Shown in pieces: positions 1 through 11,300 of a stretch of 64,000 nucleotides of DNA. Location of the stretch: positions 1-64,000 of the forward strand of contig VWZP01010946.1 in NCBI GenBank assembly GCA_013396995.1, in the 5' to 3' direction. Position 1 is the stretch's first letter. Every line of letters starts with the position of its first letter. Made by a program: the position numbers and the translations under genes. The notes under the pieces were generated by a model. The model saw only the letters and a program-made list of their open reading frames with translations, did not search any database and was not told the origin of the DNA. Origin of the DNA: Dicaeum eximium. Taxonomy: Eukaryota > Chordata > Aves > Passeriformes > Dicaeidae.

Positions 1-312
1 AATCCCAATTCAACACCATCCAGCTCGGCCAGCTCAGCTCAAGACAAATCCTGCTCAACTTACTACCACCCCAATCACAGCTCAGCACCATTCTGCACCA
101 ATCCTGCCCTGCCAACTCAGCACCACCCAAATTATGCTCAGCACCACTCTGCACCAAAGCTGACCTTACAGCTCAGCACTGCCCAATCCTGCTCAGCACC
201 ATCCCGCACCAATCCTGCTCAGTCCATCTCCATCCCAATCCTGGGTCAGCACAACCCTGCTCAGCTCAGCACCATCCAATCCTGCTCAGTTCAGCTCAGT
301 CTGCTCAGCACC
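1..312. repeat. Degenerate minisatellite-like array
   Basis: The first ~310 bases are imperfect repeats of short blocks such as CTCAGCACCA, CACCAATCCTG and CAGCTCAGCA. They recur many times with substitutions and small spacing changes. The strand shown is C-rich and G-poor, unlike the A+T-rich flank. No reading frame is convincing. The array starts at or before the window edge, so its full length is unknown. It reads as an old, diverged tandem array; a clean period would need a self-alignment. Confidence 0.7.
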
Positions 313-421
313 TGGATGGATGGATGGAGGGATGGATGGAGGGATGATGGAGGGAGGGATGGATGGATGGAGGGATGATGGAGGGAGGGATGGAGGGATG
401 GAGGGAGGAGGGATGGATGGG
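313..421. repeat. (GGAT)n / GGAGGGAT simple repeat
   Basis: About 109 bases are built only of GGAT, GGAG and GATG tetramer variants, directly following the minisatellite. The strand shown is purine-rich with no C. Interruptions of GGAGGGAT and GATGATGG give a higher-order pattern of roughly 12-24 bases. It is probably length-variable between individuals. Confidence 0.9.
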
Positions 422-2363
422 TAACTGGGGTTTCTCTCCTTCAGTCTAAACCAGCCTCTCTTCTAGGGCCATTCTCTCCTGAGAAAATGTTCTAGTGCTT
501 GTCTACCTTACCTGGAGGAATTTCTCCCATCTAGGGAATCTTAACTCAATTGCTCTTGATCCAGAATTATTCCTACCATACCCATGCATTTAATGGCTAT
601 TCACAATGTAGTGTTGCACAGACACAATACTGTTGTTTTTCCTGCACTCTTTTCTTCTCCTATGGCCAATTAATAACTCCAAGTATCCAGACTTGACCTG
701 TTTCAGACTGGCCATGCTATGACTACAATGAATTTTAGGCCTGGATATTCATGAAAGAAACTTTAACAATAAATTTTCTTAAACTATTTTCTAAACCTAA
801 ATGCAAGATATGTCTACGTCCTGTAGGAGTCACGAGCCTCACACTATGGGCCTGAAGGTAATGTGGCATTCCATTTGCTCAGGCAAAATCCACAGGGTCA
901 TGTTTTTGTGAGACAGGCAGATGTCACCTGGGTGTGCATAAATAGAAGGTAAACCTGAAAAATACATGAAGCAATCCTCCTGCTCTGCCAAGTGACCTCA
1001 GCAGGAAACTGAGCCTGACCCAAACACTTGGTTTTGGTAAAAGGACAGAGCAGCAGAGCAAACCCCAAGGGACACCAAGGGTGTGAGGGGAGGCCTGCAG
1101 AGCACCTCTGAAACAACCAGGGCTCTTCCTCTAGAGAAAGGTGGGTGGAAAGGAGCATCAGGGGACATAGTGCTATCCTCAACTCAGGTGAGTGAAACGC
1201 TTTACTGAAAGGAAAGGGAAAAATTTCTTCCCCATGCCTGTGCCAGATATAGAGAAAATTAAAGGCTTGCCTCACTTGCCCATCTGCAGTCACTTTTTAA
1301 ATAGTTGGGATAGTGAGCAATCAGCTTGGTCAAACCTCTGTCAAAAAATGACACTAATATAGTAGATCCCACTTTGATTAAAGGAGACTGATTTCTGAAG
1401 GTCCCTCTCAGCTAGATGTTTTTATAGCAGTGTAGAGACATACTGCCTAGGTCTGTATTATATGTCTGTATATTATATATTATATGTCTGGAACATATAT
1501 AATTCATTATTGAAAAATTAATTTTCAAAGGATTGGATGACATCAGCCAATGCTTTGCAGTCAAATAGGATTTACTCATATTGTAACCTTTGCTTATAAC
1601 AAAGACAAAAAAGGATATGAAAAAAACTCTGTGTTATGAGTAGGTATTTATGCAAAATTACATTAATTATTCTTTTCATTTGTTTGCTAATTGTTAAAAT
1701 AATCTGGTAAAAAGACACTAAGAGTAGGCACAAGTATTAAGCTGGGTGTTTAACCTCAAAGTGATACTGTGTAAACAGGTGCACTGTAAATATTTAAAAT
1801 TCTGTGACTAAGCCTCACATTAATCCTTATTAACAGACTTTGAGTGTGTAGAACAAGAATATTACCCATACTCCTTCCATAAGCAATGTCCTGTGAGAAA
1901 GGATGTTGATAAGCCCAACCTCAGAAAAAAAAAATCAAACAAACAAAAAACAAGCATGTAATCTTTTTCTGCCTGTTTCTGCAGTGTGGGTCACTGGGTT
2001 ACATGCTCGAAGCTGAACTGGAATTAGTTGTTTTATTTATGAATACTAGGTACATATAATTTAATTGCTGTGGTACAGTGAAAGATACAAGGTATTAAAG
2101 AATTCTGTGTTCCAGATATACAAAAAGCATCTCAGGTGGCTGGAGGGGAGATCCTGTAACAATCACCACAGAGGTCTGCAGATGTGATTTTTCCATGCCT
2201 GTTTTAAAATATGCAAATGGAAACACAAATATTTTAAGGTTCTCAAACTTTATTCTGCCTGTACATGAGAGATTTAACAGTTTGTAAAATTCTTACATTT
2301 TACGAGATTCATTTTCCAGAAGGAATTCTGCATTATACAGTTTAATGCATAAAGTTATAACTC
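422..2363. other. Unique A+T-rich non-coding sequence
   Basis: No gene is seen. The longest open frame here (898-1293, minus, 131 codons) has no recognisable domain and an uneven composition. A TA-rich patch lies near 1455-1503. A pair of splice-like signals at 1135-1187 is reported as a finding only. Confidence 0.6.
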
Positions 2364-2388
2364 TTTTTTTTTTTTTTTTTTTTTTTTT
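2364..2388. repeat. Poly-T tract, 25 bases
   Basis: An uninterrupted run of 25 T. It could be the poly-A tail of an old retrocopy on the minus strand, but the sequence on its left (lower coordinates) shows no recognisable retrogene, so it is listed as a homopolymer only. Confidence 0.9.
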
Positions 2389-2825
2389 GACAAAGGCAAT
2401 ATAGGGGTTAACTGGTTAGTTCTCTTATGTAAAAATACCTCTAAGTCATGCAAGCTTATTTCAGATATTGAGAAACAGCATAGGGCCCCATGCTTATATT
2501 ATTGCTGAGACACCAAAATAGCTTTTCATCCCAAGACTTGGAAAAAAATGTTCAAGTGCCCACCAAGCCTCTCTATGACTCCCCTTCCCAGAAGGACATG
2601 GGAGAGAAGATAGGATGGAAAACAACTTAGGATGGAAAACAGTAGGCTGAGAAAAAAACAATTCACTAAAGCGAAAAAAGAAAAGTGAAAATTTGTGCAC
2701 GCATTAGCAAAGAGGAAAAAATGAATCTCCAGTTTGATGCCAATACAGACCCATCATCAGTGAAGGAAGGGTATAAACAGTGTTATAAGAGCTTGACCCC
2801 AACAAGATGGAGAATCCCATTTTCA

Positions 2826-3005
2826 AAGAGTGAATCAGCCACCAGAATAATCTCAAGGAAGTGGTGGATTCCCCAGTGTTGGACATTTTTAAGATTCCTC
2901 TGGACAGGGTGCTGAGCCACCTTGTTTTGACCATGTTTTTGCCAAGAAAGGTTGGACCAGGGAAGATCCTTCCTTCTAACGTGTTAATCTATGATTCTAT
3001 GATTT
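2826..3005 (+). mobile_element. CR1 LINE 3' end, truncated
   Basis: The segment contains the CR1 3' block 'gtggtggattccccagtgtt', followed by a divergent 'aggttggaccagggaagatc' and ends in a short ATTCTATG-type tandem tail (tctatgattctatgatt). These are hallmarks of the CR1 3' untranslated region. Only about 180 bases remain; 5' truncation is the norm for the family. The right end is sharp at the tail. The left boundary is uncertain by tens of bases because the match fades. No intact reverse transcriptase is present. Confidence 0.8.
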
Positions 3006-4033
3006 TCCAATCCCTGCTGGTAAGTGCTAAAGAAAAACATAAAAAACCCAGGCTGGTTTAAGGACTCTCTTCCACAGAGACAAGGTAATGGCACTGTATG
3101 ATCTGATAATGCACAATTCCTGTTGATAGTGCATATGAGCTCTATCTAGTGATTGACTTTTGTTTAACCTGATAGATTTCCCATTAATGACAAACTTTCA
3201 AAGGTAGCTTTAAGAAATGAGAATGCATAGATTTTTCAATATGATCTAACAGCTAGCAAGTGAGCAGGTGATTATGAACACCCTGTTGTGGTCTGCTTCT
3301 GATCTTGGATTAAAAAATTCCCGGGTTATTTAGCTCATATTTCTTCCCACGTAGCATTCAGAGGTATCTGACTGCACACACCTTTTGTGCACTGTGCATT
3401 ATGCACAATCCTCTTAATTCTCCATTTCTGCGTGGAGAGTTAATACTCTGTGAATTGCCTTTTTCTCTCGTGGCCCCTCTGCTTTCCTGCTCGTCTCTCC
3501 CAGAGATGGGTGCCTTTGCCAGGGCAATCCCAGGACTCACACACTCAAAAATATGTCAAGGGGGTCTCAAGCACCGAAAGAAGGCAAAGTTGAGAGGTCT
3601 CTATCAAATAAGAAAGAACACATTTCACTGAGCAGCACTTCAGTGCTGCAAAACTATTACCATGCTTTTATTAGGAATATTTACCAATGGACAAGTGTTT
3701 GATCTGCACTGATGAACACGTGCCATGGCCAGCAAGCAGAAAACTGTGGAGGTAAATGATATTAACTGTTTGACCCACTAGGTCAATCCATTACCATGCA
3801 CAAAAAAAAGGTGATAATGTTTGTGGATAAAGTGAAAAATCCAGTTTGATGGGTGGGTATGACAACACACCATGTCTTTGAGATGCTTTGTTTTCAATTC
3901 TTTGGCAAAATGACTGCTCAATATTTGTTCAAAGATGCTTAATTTAAACAAACTGATCCACGAGTCATAAGGGTTTCCAATAGGAAAATACCTACAATTT
4001 ACTTTAAAATCAGCATATTTAGAATCCAACCTA
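3006..4033. other. Non-coding sequence, nothing recognised
   Basis: Unique sequence with only short open frames (60-76 codons) on both strands that overlap one another and look like chance. No repeats or RNA genes are recognised. Confidence 0.55.
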
Positions 4034-4149
4034 TTTTGGTTTTTTTTTGGGTGGGGTTTTTTTTTTTTTGGTTTGGGTTTTTTTGTTTGTTTGCTTGTTT
4101 GTTTTTTGTGATTTGGTTTGGTTTTTGGTTTTTTATTTATTTTGTTAGG
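4034..4149. repeat. G/T-only low-complexity tract
   Basis: About 116 bases consist almost wholly of T with G runs of one to four; a single C and few A occur. It includes GGGTGGGG and several TTTG repeats. Read on the minus strand it gives a Lys/Pro/Asn-rich open frame (3778-4158) that is a product of this composition and not a gene. Similar G/T tracts lie at 28801 and 60736. Confidence 0.9.
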
Positions 4150-7125
4150 GTTTTGCAATGCAACATCTGTGCCTTTTAGCTAGCAGTGGCAATACCAAAT
4201 TTACTGGACCACAGAGCTACCAATCAACTGACTTACAATACAGTGAATTATTCAAATCTTCATTTAAATATCAAATTATATATAAGCTGGTTTAAATTGG
4301 AACTAATTGGGGATCTTAATGGCCACTGTCATATATGTAGTAAGTTTAGGTGACTGTTATGGTTGCTTTCTGGATTTACAGACTACAACTGAAAATTTAT
4401 AGTGTCCTGTGTCTTGAAGAGCTAATTAACTCCTCCCCAGGATTTTTATTTGTAAAACACAGCTGGTAGAACAAAATATGCTTAATCTTTTCTCTTTCAA
4501 TATTTTGCCTTTGGATTGCATGCATTACTTGAGATACCATAAATTAAGAGCAGTATAATTCTCTTGAGCTTTGCATTCAAAGCTCCAGCTTTTCCAGGAA
4601 AAAAAAAAAAAGGACCAAAAGTTTTAAAAATTGTAACATAACTTTGTAAGAAGAAGAGTAACTTTTCTTTTCCAGTGGTCAGAGATCTTAAAGACCTGGA
4701 ACAAAAGGTGATGTGATATACAGATCATCTGTTCTCACCTAAAGTTCAAACCAAGACCAGACAGATGGAAAAAACAGGTTTTGGGTCACTAACTTTGTGC
4801 AGAAAGACAACTTTTCTTGCATCTATGGGTTCTTTTTACTACATTTTATTTCTCTACTTATTCTCCACCTGTTCCCCTACGTACCAGCGCTGCACTGCAG
4901 CCTGCCCTTTAGCTGGTAGGTGAAACCTTCTGGGGTTTTACAAAGAAGTTATGGACCAGGTGGCCTTGCAGGAGTAATTCCACACCAGGAACAGATTCCT
5001 CTTTCTTGTGTTCTCATTTGTATTTGCTGCTGGGTGACCTGCCAGCCTCTTCTAAACTTAGGCATGGCTCTGAGCTACACCAGCCAGGAAGGTTTGGGTT
5101 TCCTCACTCACAGGAGACTCGAGGATGTGTTTAAAGTCAGCGTTATGCATCAGATAAACCAAGCTGTTCTCTTTTAGCACTGAACTTGGGGAAGAGGCAG
5201 TGCAACATTTAGTTGGCCTGGAGTATTAGGTCAATGCAAAGCTATTGTATTTACAAGAGCTGAATTAATCAGTAATCACATCACTAAGAAATTTATTGAA
5301 ATACTGTTAAAAAAGCTACAACACTGGTAGTCTGACTCTACCTCTGATGTACACTAATTACCAATACACTAATAACTGCCTGGATAGCACAAAAGGCTCA
5401 AAACTTGGTTCTTAAGCAGCAACAAAAGTAAACTAATGAAATGTTACTTTCTTAATATACACTTGGTGCTATTCACACTGTTCCAAAAGTATCTCTACCA
5501 ACATATCTTAATAATATCCATCAATTATTAGAAACACTGCTGCATCCCAGGGGGCAGGAGTTTCTTGGATATCTTTATCTGAACCAGTTTTCTGCATGGC
5601 AGCAGCTCTCCCACCAGCAGTCCTTTTTAGTATTTCTCTTGTCAGGGATCTTCCTTTCCTTTTGATAAGATCTCCCAGGCATGTCAAATGCTGTTACTTC
5701 AGGCCCCTTCTAGCTACTGAGTGATCAAGTACAGTGCCTTCACCCTATGACTGCCAAAGTTATACCAGCTCCTCAGTGTGTCAAACAAGTTTATTATTTT
5801 ACCTCTTAGTGGTTTTTACTTTTTTTGTGCTTTACCACTCATCTCTCAAAATTATTAATTTCTTTCCATTTAGTCTCACACCAACAAGCTCCAATAAAAT
5901 ATTAAGCTAAATGTTGCCAGTGCTTTAGTTAATGAAGATAATCCTGGTCTCATGATGTATTCCTGCATGTGCCCTGACAGTATCAATCAACAAATAAAAA
6001 GAAGTTTCACTCTTCTGAGGTCACAAAGCTTGTTGCCAAAGCTTTCAGTGCTGATGTTGTAAACTCCTTACCTCTATTTGATGCCAAAGATGAGACCAGA
6101 CTTACCTTTTGTACAAGATTCCCTCACAGGAATGCCATGACTCTCTAGTGCCACAGTTTACTAGAATTTCTGCAGAAGAGATTAAGGTTTTGGCTTAGTG
6201 GATGCCTAGGTGCAATGCTGATTCCAGTTCCATTTAACAATGTTTGACAGGAACTAAGCCCGAGGATGAATCAAAGTTGACACATTTAGAACAAAGCAGT
6301 GGAGCACTTGACTAAGCCAATAAATAGTTCCAGCTGGGACTTGTCCTGTCGTTACTGATGAGGACACTGGGGGCAGTTTCTGTGGCACTTACCTTTAGCT
6401 AAGCACATTTGGCATTTATAAGGAATAGCAAATACTTTTTATTTTATCAAATACTCTTTTTTTTTTCTTTTTGCAACGATTTTATCTCACCCCCACCAAA
6501 ATATGCATCAAACAGGACCAACCTGTGTTGGTTACTACGCTAAGCCTCAGCATAGATCTGATTTAGTCATGAAATGCAAAATAAACTTAATTAAAAAGTT
6601 TAAATGAAAGAATTTGTGGAGCATGTTTGGGACACATGGATTTCAAAGAAATAGTTATGGTCACTCAGCCTACACACTGGGGGTATTTCCCTAAACACTA
6701 AAAAAAAACCCCAAAAACAATCATCCTACTGGAACTCTGAACAGTCTATGAAAACTTAACCGACTGCCAATTGCTAACAGATATTTTAATATTTTTAAGA
6801 CATTTCTGTGATAAATATAACCTGCAAGCCCTTAATCAGAGTTCTAGAATATCTTGTTCTGCTTATATTCTTTCCCTTCAAGAGAACCTGACCACCTTTA
6901 AGCTGAGGCAGAGAACAACAAAACCCACATTCTGTTTGGGAAATTGCATGTGAGCACTTCTCCTAAATTATATAAATAAGTAGTATAGGAAGTATAAATA
7001 AGTATATCTAAGAAGTATAATTTAAGGTTTTCAAACAATTTAGTTTATAACTGACATGTGTAACAGGCAGAAGAGGTAGTTTCCAGTAGAAGTGCAGATA
7101 GCTTGGTGTGGGGGGTAAGGTTACT
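4150..7125. other. Non-coding sequence, nothing recognised
   Basis: A+T-rich unique DNA. Open frames are few and short (the longest, 4920-5177 plus, is 85 codons) and carry no family signature. No CR1, LTR or RNA gene is recognised. A short A9C4 block occurs at 6700-6712. Confidence 0.55.
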
Positions 7126-7161
7126 GAAAATTTCCCATTTTTATGAAAATGGAAAATTTTC
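7126..7161. repeat. Inverted repeat, 16-bp arms
   Basis: Arms at 7126-7141 and 7146-7161 are complementary with a single mismatch and are separated by the loop TATG. The folded form would be an A+T-rich hairpin. The right arm overlaps the first unit of the tandem duplication that follows. It is too short for a usual microRNA precursor. Confidence 0.85.
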
Positions 7162-7204
7162 CACAGTCATTATGATGTTATTTTCCACAGTTATTATGAT
7201 GGGC
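7157..7204. repeat. 24-bp tandem duplication, two copies
   Basis: Units at 7157-7180 and 7181-7204 share TTTTCCACAG and ATTATGATG and differ at three or four positions, mostly at the unit ends. It looks like a slippage or repair duplication. Confidence 0.85.
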
Positions 7205-7782
7205 AAGTCATTGCTACCAAATGTCAAGAAAATATAATTCTCCTGCCTTGGCTCTCTCTTTAGTTTAGTACTCTGCTTTTGAAAAGTAGAAATTTTGGGT
7301 GCTATGAGTTTATAGGTTTGATTTTCTCATCCAGATCCTGTGCTGCATAGTATGATGCATTGAACACAGTGTGACTTCTGAAAACAATGACATTTTGTAG
7401 GACATAAGAAAAACATTCTCTCTTTTCAACCTCTTCATGTGCTGATTATGAAATCTGTATTCAGATGGGCAGCCTTTTGCACAAACATTTTCTTTTACCT
7501 AATTCATACTAATCTGCATTCCACATGCAGTCTCACTACAATACCACCAAAATTCCCTTCTTCCTCTCTGCCCCGCAAGAGATTATTATTAATGTCACTT
7601 TTATTATTATTGCCATTGTTTTGTCCCTTCCCAAATTCCAAATTAAATACAGAGAGCATAAAAAACACATCTTTTACATTTTGAGTTGCAGTGAAGAATA
7701 ATGCAGCTTATATAAAATCAGGTAGTTCATATTCCAGTCTTTGCCATGTTTCTCCTCAGTGTTCTTTTATCTTCCTTCATCT
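7205..7782. other. Non-coding sequence, nothing recognised
   Basis: Unique sequence between the 7157 duplication and the first reversed CR1 copy. An 81-codon open frame at 7439-7684 (plus) is rich in Ser, Leu and Pro with no recognisable domain. Confidence 0.55.
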
Positions 7783-7960
7783 TGGAATCACAGAATCATT
7801 AAAGTAGGAAAAGAACTCCAAGGTTGAGTCCAACCTTCAAACTTACACCACCATGCCCACTAAAACAGATCAAAAAGTGCCACACTTCTTCATGATTTGA
7901 ACACTTTCAGGGATGGTGACACAACCACTTCCCTAGAGAGCCTGTTCCAGTGTTCCCTGT
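7783..7960 (-). mobile_element. CR1 LINE 3' end, reversed
   Basis: On the strand shown the copy starts with 'ggaatcacagaatcatt', which is the reverse complement of the CR1 tail. It continues through 'gagtccaacc', 'cagggatggtgac', 'caaccacttccct' and 'agcctgttcca', the order expected for an inverted CR1 3' end. Several substitutions, such as 'aagtaggaaaagaactcc', show it is old. About 180 bases survive and no protein is encoded. The far end near 7960 is approximate. Confidence 0.85.
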
Positions 7961-8080
7961 GTGAATCCCACCAGAAATTTATCTGGTTTTCAGCTGTGAC
8001 TTATAAAATGTCAAAGAACAGATGGAAAAGTCAAACAAGAAGAGCTTTTTTCACACCACCTGAAATGTCTATCAAGCTTT

Positions 8081-8318
8081 ATAGAGTCATGGAGCAGTTT
8101 GGGTTGGAATGGACCTTAAAGACCATCTGGTCCCAACCTCCCCCACCATGGACAGACATTTCACTAGACCAGGTTGCTCAGAGCTCCACCCAGCCTGGCC
8201 TTGAATACTTCCAGTGATGGGGCTTCCACAGCTCTTGGCAATCTGTTCCAGTGCCTCCCCATCCACACAGTAAACATTTATTTTTTCCTATTATCTAATC
8301 TAAAACCTGCTCTCTAGT
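8081..8318 (-). mobile_element. CR1 LINE 3' end, reversed, second copy
   Basis: The copy begins with 'atagagtcatggagcagttt', a diverged reverse-complement CR1 tail, then 'gggttggaatggacctta', 'ctggcc', 'atggggc', 'cagtgcctc' and ends in 'tatctaatctaaaacctgc'. It lies 120 bases from the preceding copy and in the same orientation, but its sequence differs enough that it is probably a separate insertion of another subfamily rather than a duplication. Confidence 0.88.
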
Positions 8319-11300
8319 ACTGATTCCCACCAGTGAGACAACAAGCTTTGTTACTAACCACATTTATGTGCAAGCCCTAGCAGAATGCAGACAGACCAAA
8401 AGCACAGTTTGGAGAAGCACCATGTAAAGAAATCTTGCTCTAAGCATCTGTGTCCCATGAATTTGGGGCTACACAGACACTGAGTGAGAAGAGACTTATG
8501 CTGCCTCACTGAAAGAGTCTTGAAAACTGCTGAATTAGATCCCTCTAAAACACTGGTAGCTATTGATTCATATAAAAGGACTGGGTGGAATGCACACAGT
8601 AGGATGTGATCCTTCCTAACCCTATTTCTTGTTTTCTTCTTCTCTGCCACAACAACTGTAGCTACAGCAGAGGTCTCGTTTGAAGCACAAAATTTTCCAG
8701 TTTGTGAACACTGGAAAGAATAACATAAGAAATGTCATATAATTTTCTACCAGCAGATGATTTCTCCTGAGAGCATTTGTTCAATCTGGCTCAATCTTTT
8801 ACTACTTCAGGGAAGGAATGGAGAAAGCAAGGCTGCTGAAGGAAAAAATAATTATCTGTCATGTTTTAGGGTAGAATGCTAAAAAATCTCTTTTTCAATG
8901 TTACAAGCTTCATATGGCAGTATCTTTTTAAACAGCATAGTACATATCCTGAGGTTTCTGCAGTTGTGGGAATTTCTGCCAATGGAGGAGTCTGAAGAAA
9001 CTTGTCCTGAGACCAGAACCAAGTACACTTTGATGGTAATAGCTTTAGTAAGATTTGTTTGAGCTTGACCTGTTAAGGACTTGATGGATTTTTCTATAAG
9101 GCTCCATCTGACATATTTTCAATATACTTTTACCTGCTCAGAAGCATGCTTTGGTAATTACAAATCTGAGGATGTCTCAGCTTCAAATGAATCCAACTTT
9201 CCCAACCGAGCTGAAATATTATCTCCATTAAACAAGTTTTCAGCATCACGATACAATATTCTTCCAATTAAATTGAAATGTGTTCTATAGCATATAATAA
9301 TTTGGGGAATAAAAGTGTGAATACTTTTAAATGTGGCATAGAATTTCCTGATGCAGGATACTTTTCAAATACTATCTCCTGCTGAAAGAGTTCATTGTAT
9401 CAAAAAGTAGAAACCTGTCAATAATACCCATATGTCCCATAAAATGTTTTCATTTCTTTCATGGTACGTTATGCTTCATCAGTTTCCTTAATCCTAGCTG
9501 CAGTTCACATTGCTGTGCTGAAACAGCTCACTGAGCAGTAATTTATCTCTTGACTGTGGCATAACAACCACAAATACAGGTTATTCTGGAAGCGAGGATT
9601 TGCATTGCATAAACTGTATTTTTTAAATCATTTTCAAATGAGATTAATTCATGATAGGGAAATTTTTCCCTCTATTTTTGGATCTGGTTTCCAAGTCACT
9701 AGAGGCTGACTCTTGAGTGTTTTGTTGGGTATCAGGCAGAATCTTTATTTGAGGATTAGGGATTTTGTAGAAACAAAATGATACTGCAAGAGAAATGAGA
9801 AGACGTCTCCCGCATTTACTTTAATACCTATTTAAAATTGGCGTTGGAAAGATAATGACAGATTGCATTTTAGCTGAATTCTTCAGCTGTGCACTAGATG
9901 ACTTGTATTTCTTTTCAATTAGGTTGACTGCTTTAGCATGGTGGGAGATTACTTCTCCTGCATGCTGAAAAGTTATTAACAATTAAAATGGAGGGGGGAG
10001 CGAGTAGCAGAGGATTATTGCAGTCTTCTTTGCCAAATGACTGGGATTTCTCTTTGTAAGGATCTTGTTTTAATGTCTGCTTCTAAGAGAGTATGGTATG
10101 CATTGAATAGGTATAATTATGACGAGAAAAAAGATATTTTTTACAAATGTAAATATTTACATAACAGTGGTACTTAAATAGCTCGGCCTCACGCATCAGA
10201 AGGAGGCAAAGTTTTCTTCAGGCACAGCACCGTGTGAAATGCATTTCTCAGGCTTTCAAGGCCCACATATAGTAAACAACACTTTTCTTCCTACTTCTTT
10301 TCCCAAAGTAGGGACAAAAAGGAGGCACAAGTGTCTCCTCTCCAGCCCTGGAGAAGCAGGATATTGCAGGGGGACGTGGGTGGCCCTACAGCCTCAGCCA
10401 TCTGCTTGGGCACACTTTTCTCCTCCTCTCCTTTGGGCAAGCCTCACTGAAGTTCTCTTGGCTACAAATCTGCATCACTGATAGCCCTGGTGGCTTTCTT
10501 ACAAATGATCATTAATTTTGTCAATGGTAATGAAATTCAGAATAATAACAGCAAACCACCACTTCAGGCACTATGCAGTTAACCAAACTCTCTTCTCCAA
10601 AATGCCCTCCTGAGAAAACAGGCAGAGATATTGCAGAAATCAGCGTGATCCTGTAACTTGTATGGTCTCCAAAACAACTCCTAAGCTCTGTTTTTTCCCC
10701 CTCTTTTGATTCCTGAAGTATTTTTGTCTGCAGAGGTGTTCTGCATTGCCAATGCCCTTTAAGAATCCCTGGCTTACCTTGATGTACTCTGTTTCCACCC
10801 TGCTGATTTCTCCATAAAGGCTTATATTAATCCAAACCAACATTCATTTAATAAACATCTCAGCAACCAAATGAATATTTAGCAATCATAGCTCCATTTC
10901 CATCACAACAGGTAGTGGCACAGCTGGCTCCAAATAATGTCCACTTTTATACCAACTGCACACACATAAATCCCATTGTTATTATTTGTATTTTTTCATG
11001 TCTAGGTTGCATCTATAAAAAGGTTTTAAAACAAACAAACAAAAAAAAAGAAATAGAGGTGTCTGGAGAGATGCCTACACACAACATAAAATTGTATTAA
11101 GTCAATGGAGTTCATTTTGGTTTTGTGGAAAATTACCAAATCTCACATGCAGCTATTTTTTCAGTCTAAAGAGAATCACTCAAAATCTTGGTGAAGGACC
11201 CCAACACAGTGGCTTTTTCTTCCAAAGCTGACCAGCAATATTGACTTGTTACTGTACAATTATTCCTAGAGAATCTTCTGCAATATTATCCAGGAGACAC

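Noticed and set aside
1..312. CRISPR-like direct repeats
   Set aside because: Repeats are degenerate, irregularly spaced and without unique spacers; the DNA is vertebrate.
898..1293. 131-codon minus-strand open frame
   Set aside because: No domain or splice context; a Leu/Phe/Pro/Ser-rich chance frame.
3778..4158. Lys/Pro-rich 126-codon minus-strand frame
   Set aside because: Its N-terminal third is the complement of the G/T low-complexity tract.
10640..10843. Minus-strand ATG frame with a GTAAGC donor at about 10777
   Set aside because: The donor is good, but no upstream promoter or acceptor and no recognisable peptide.
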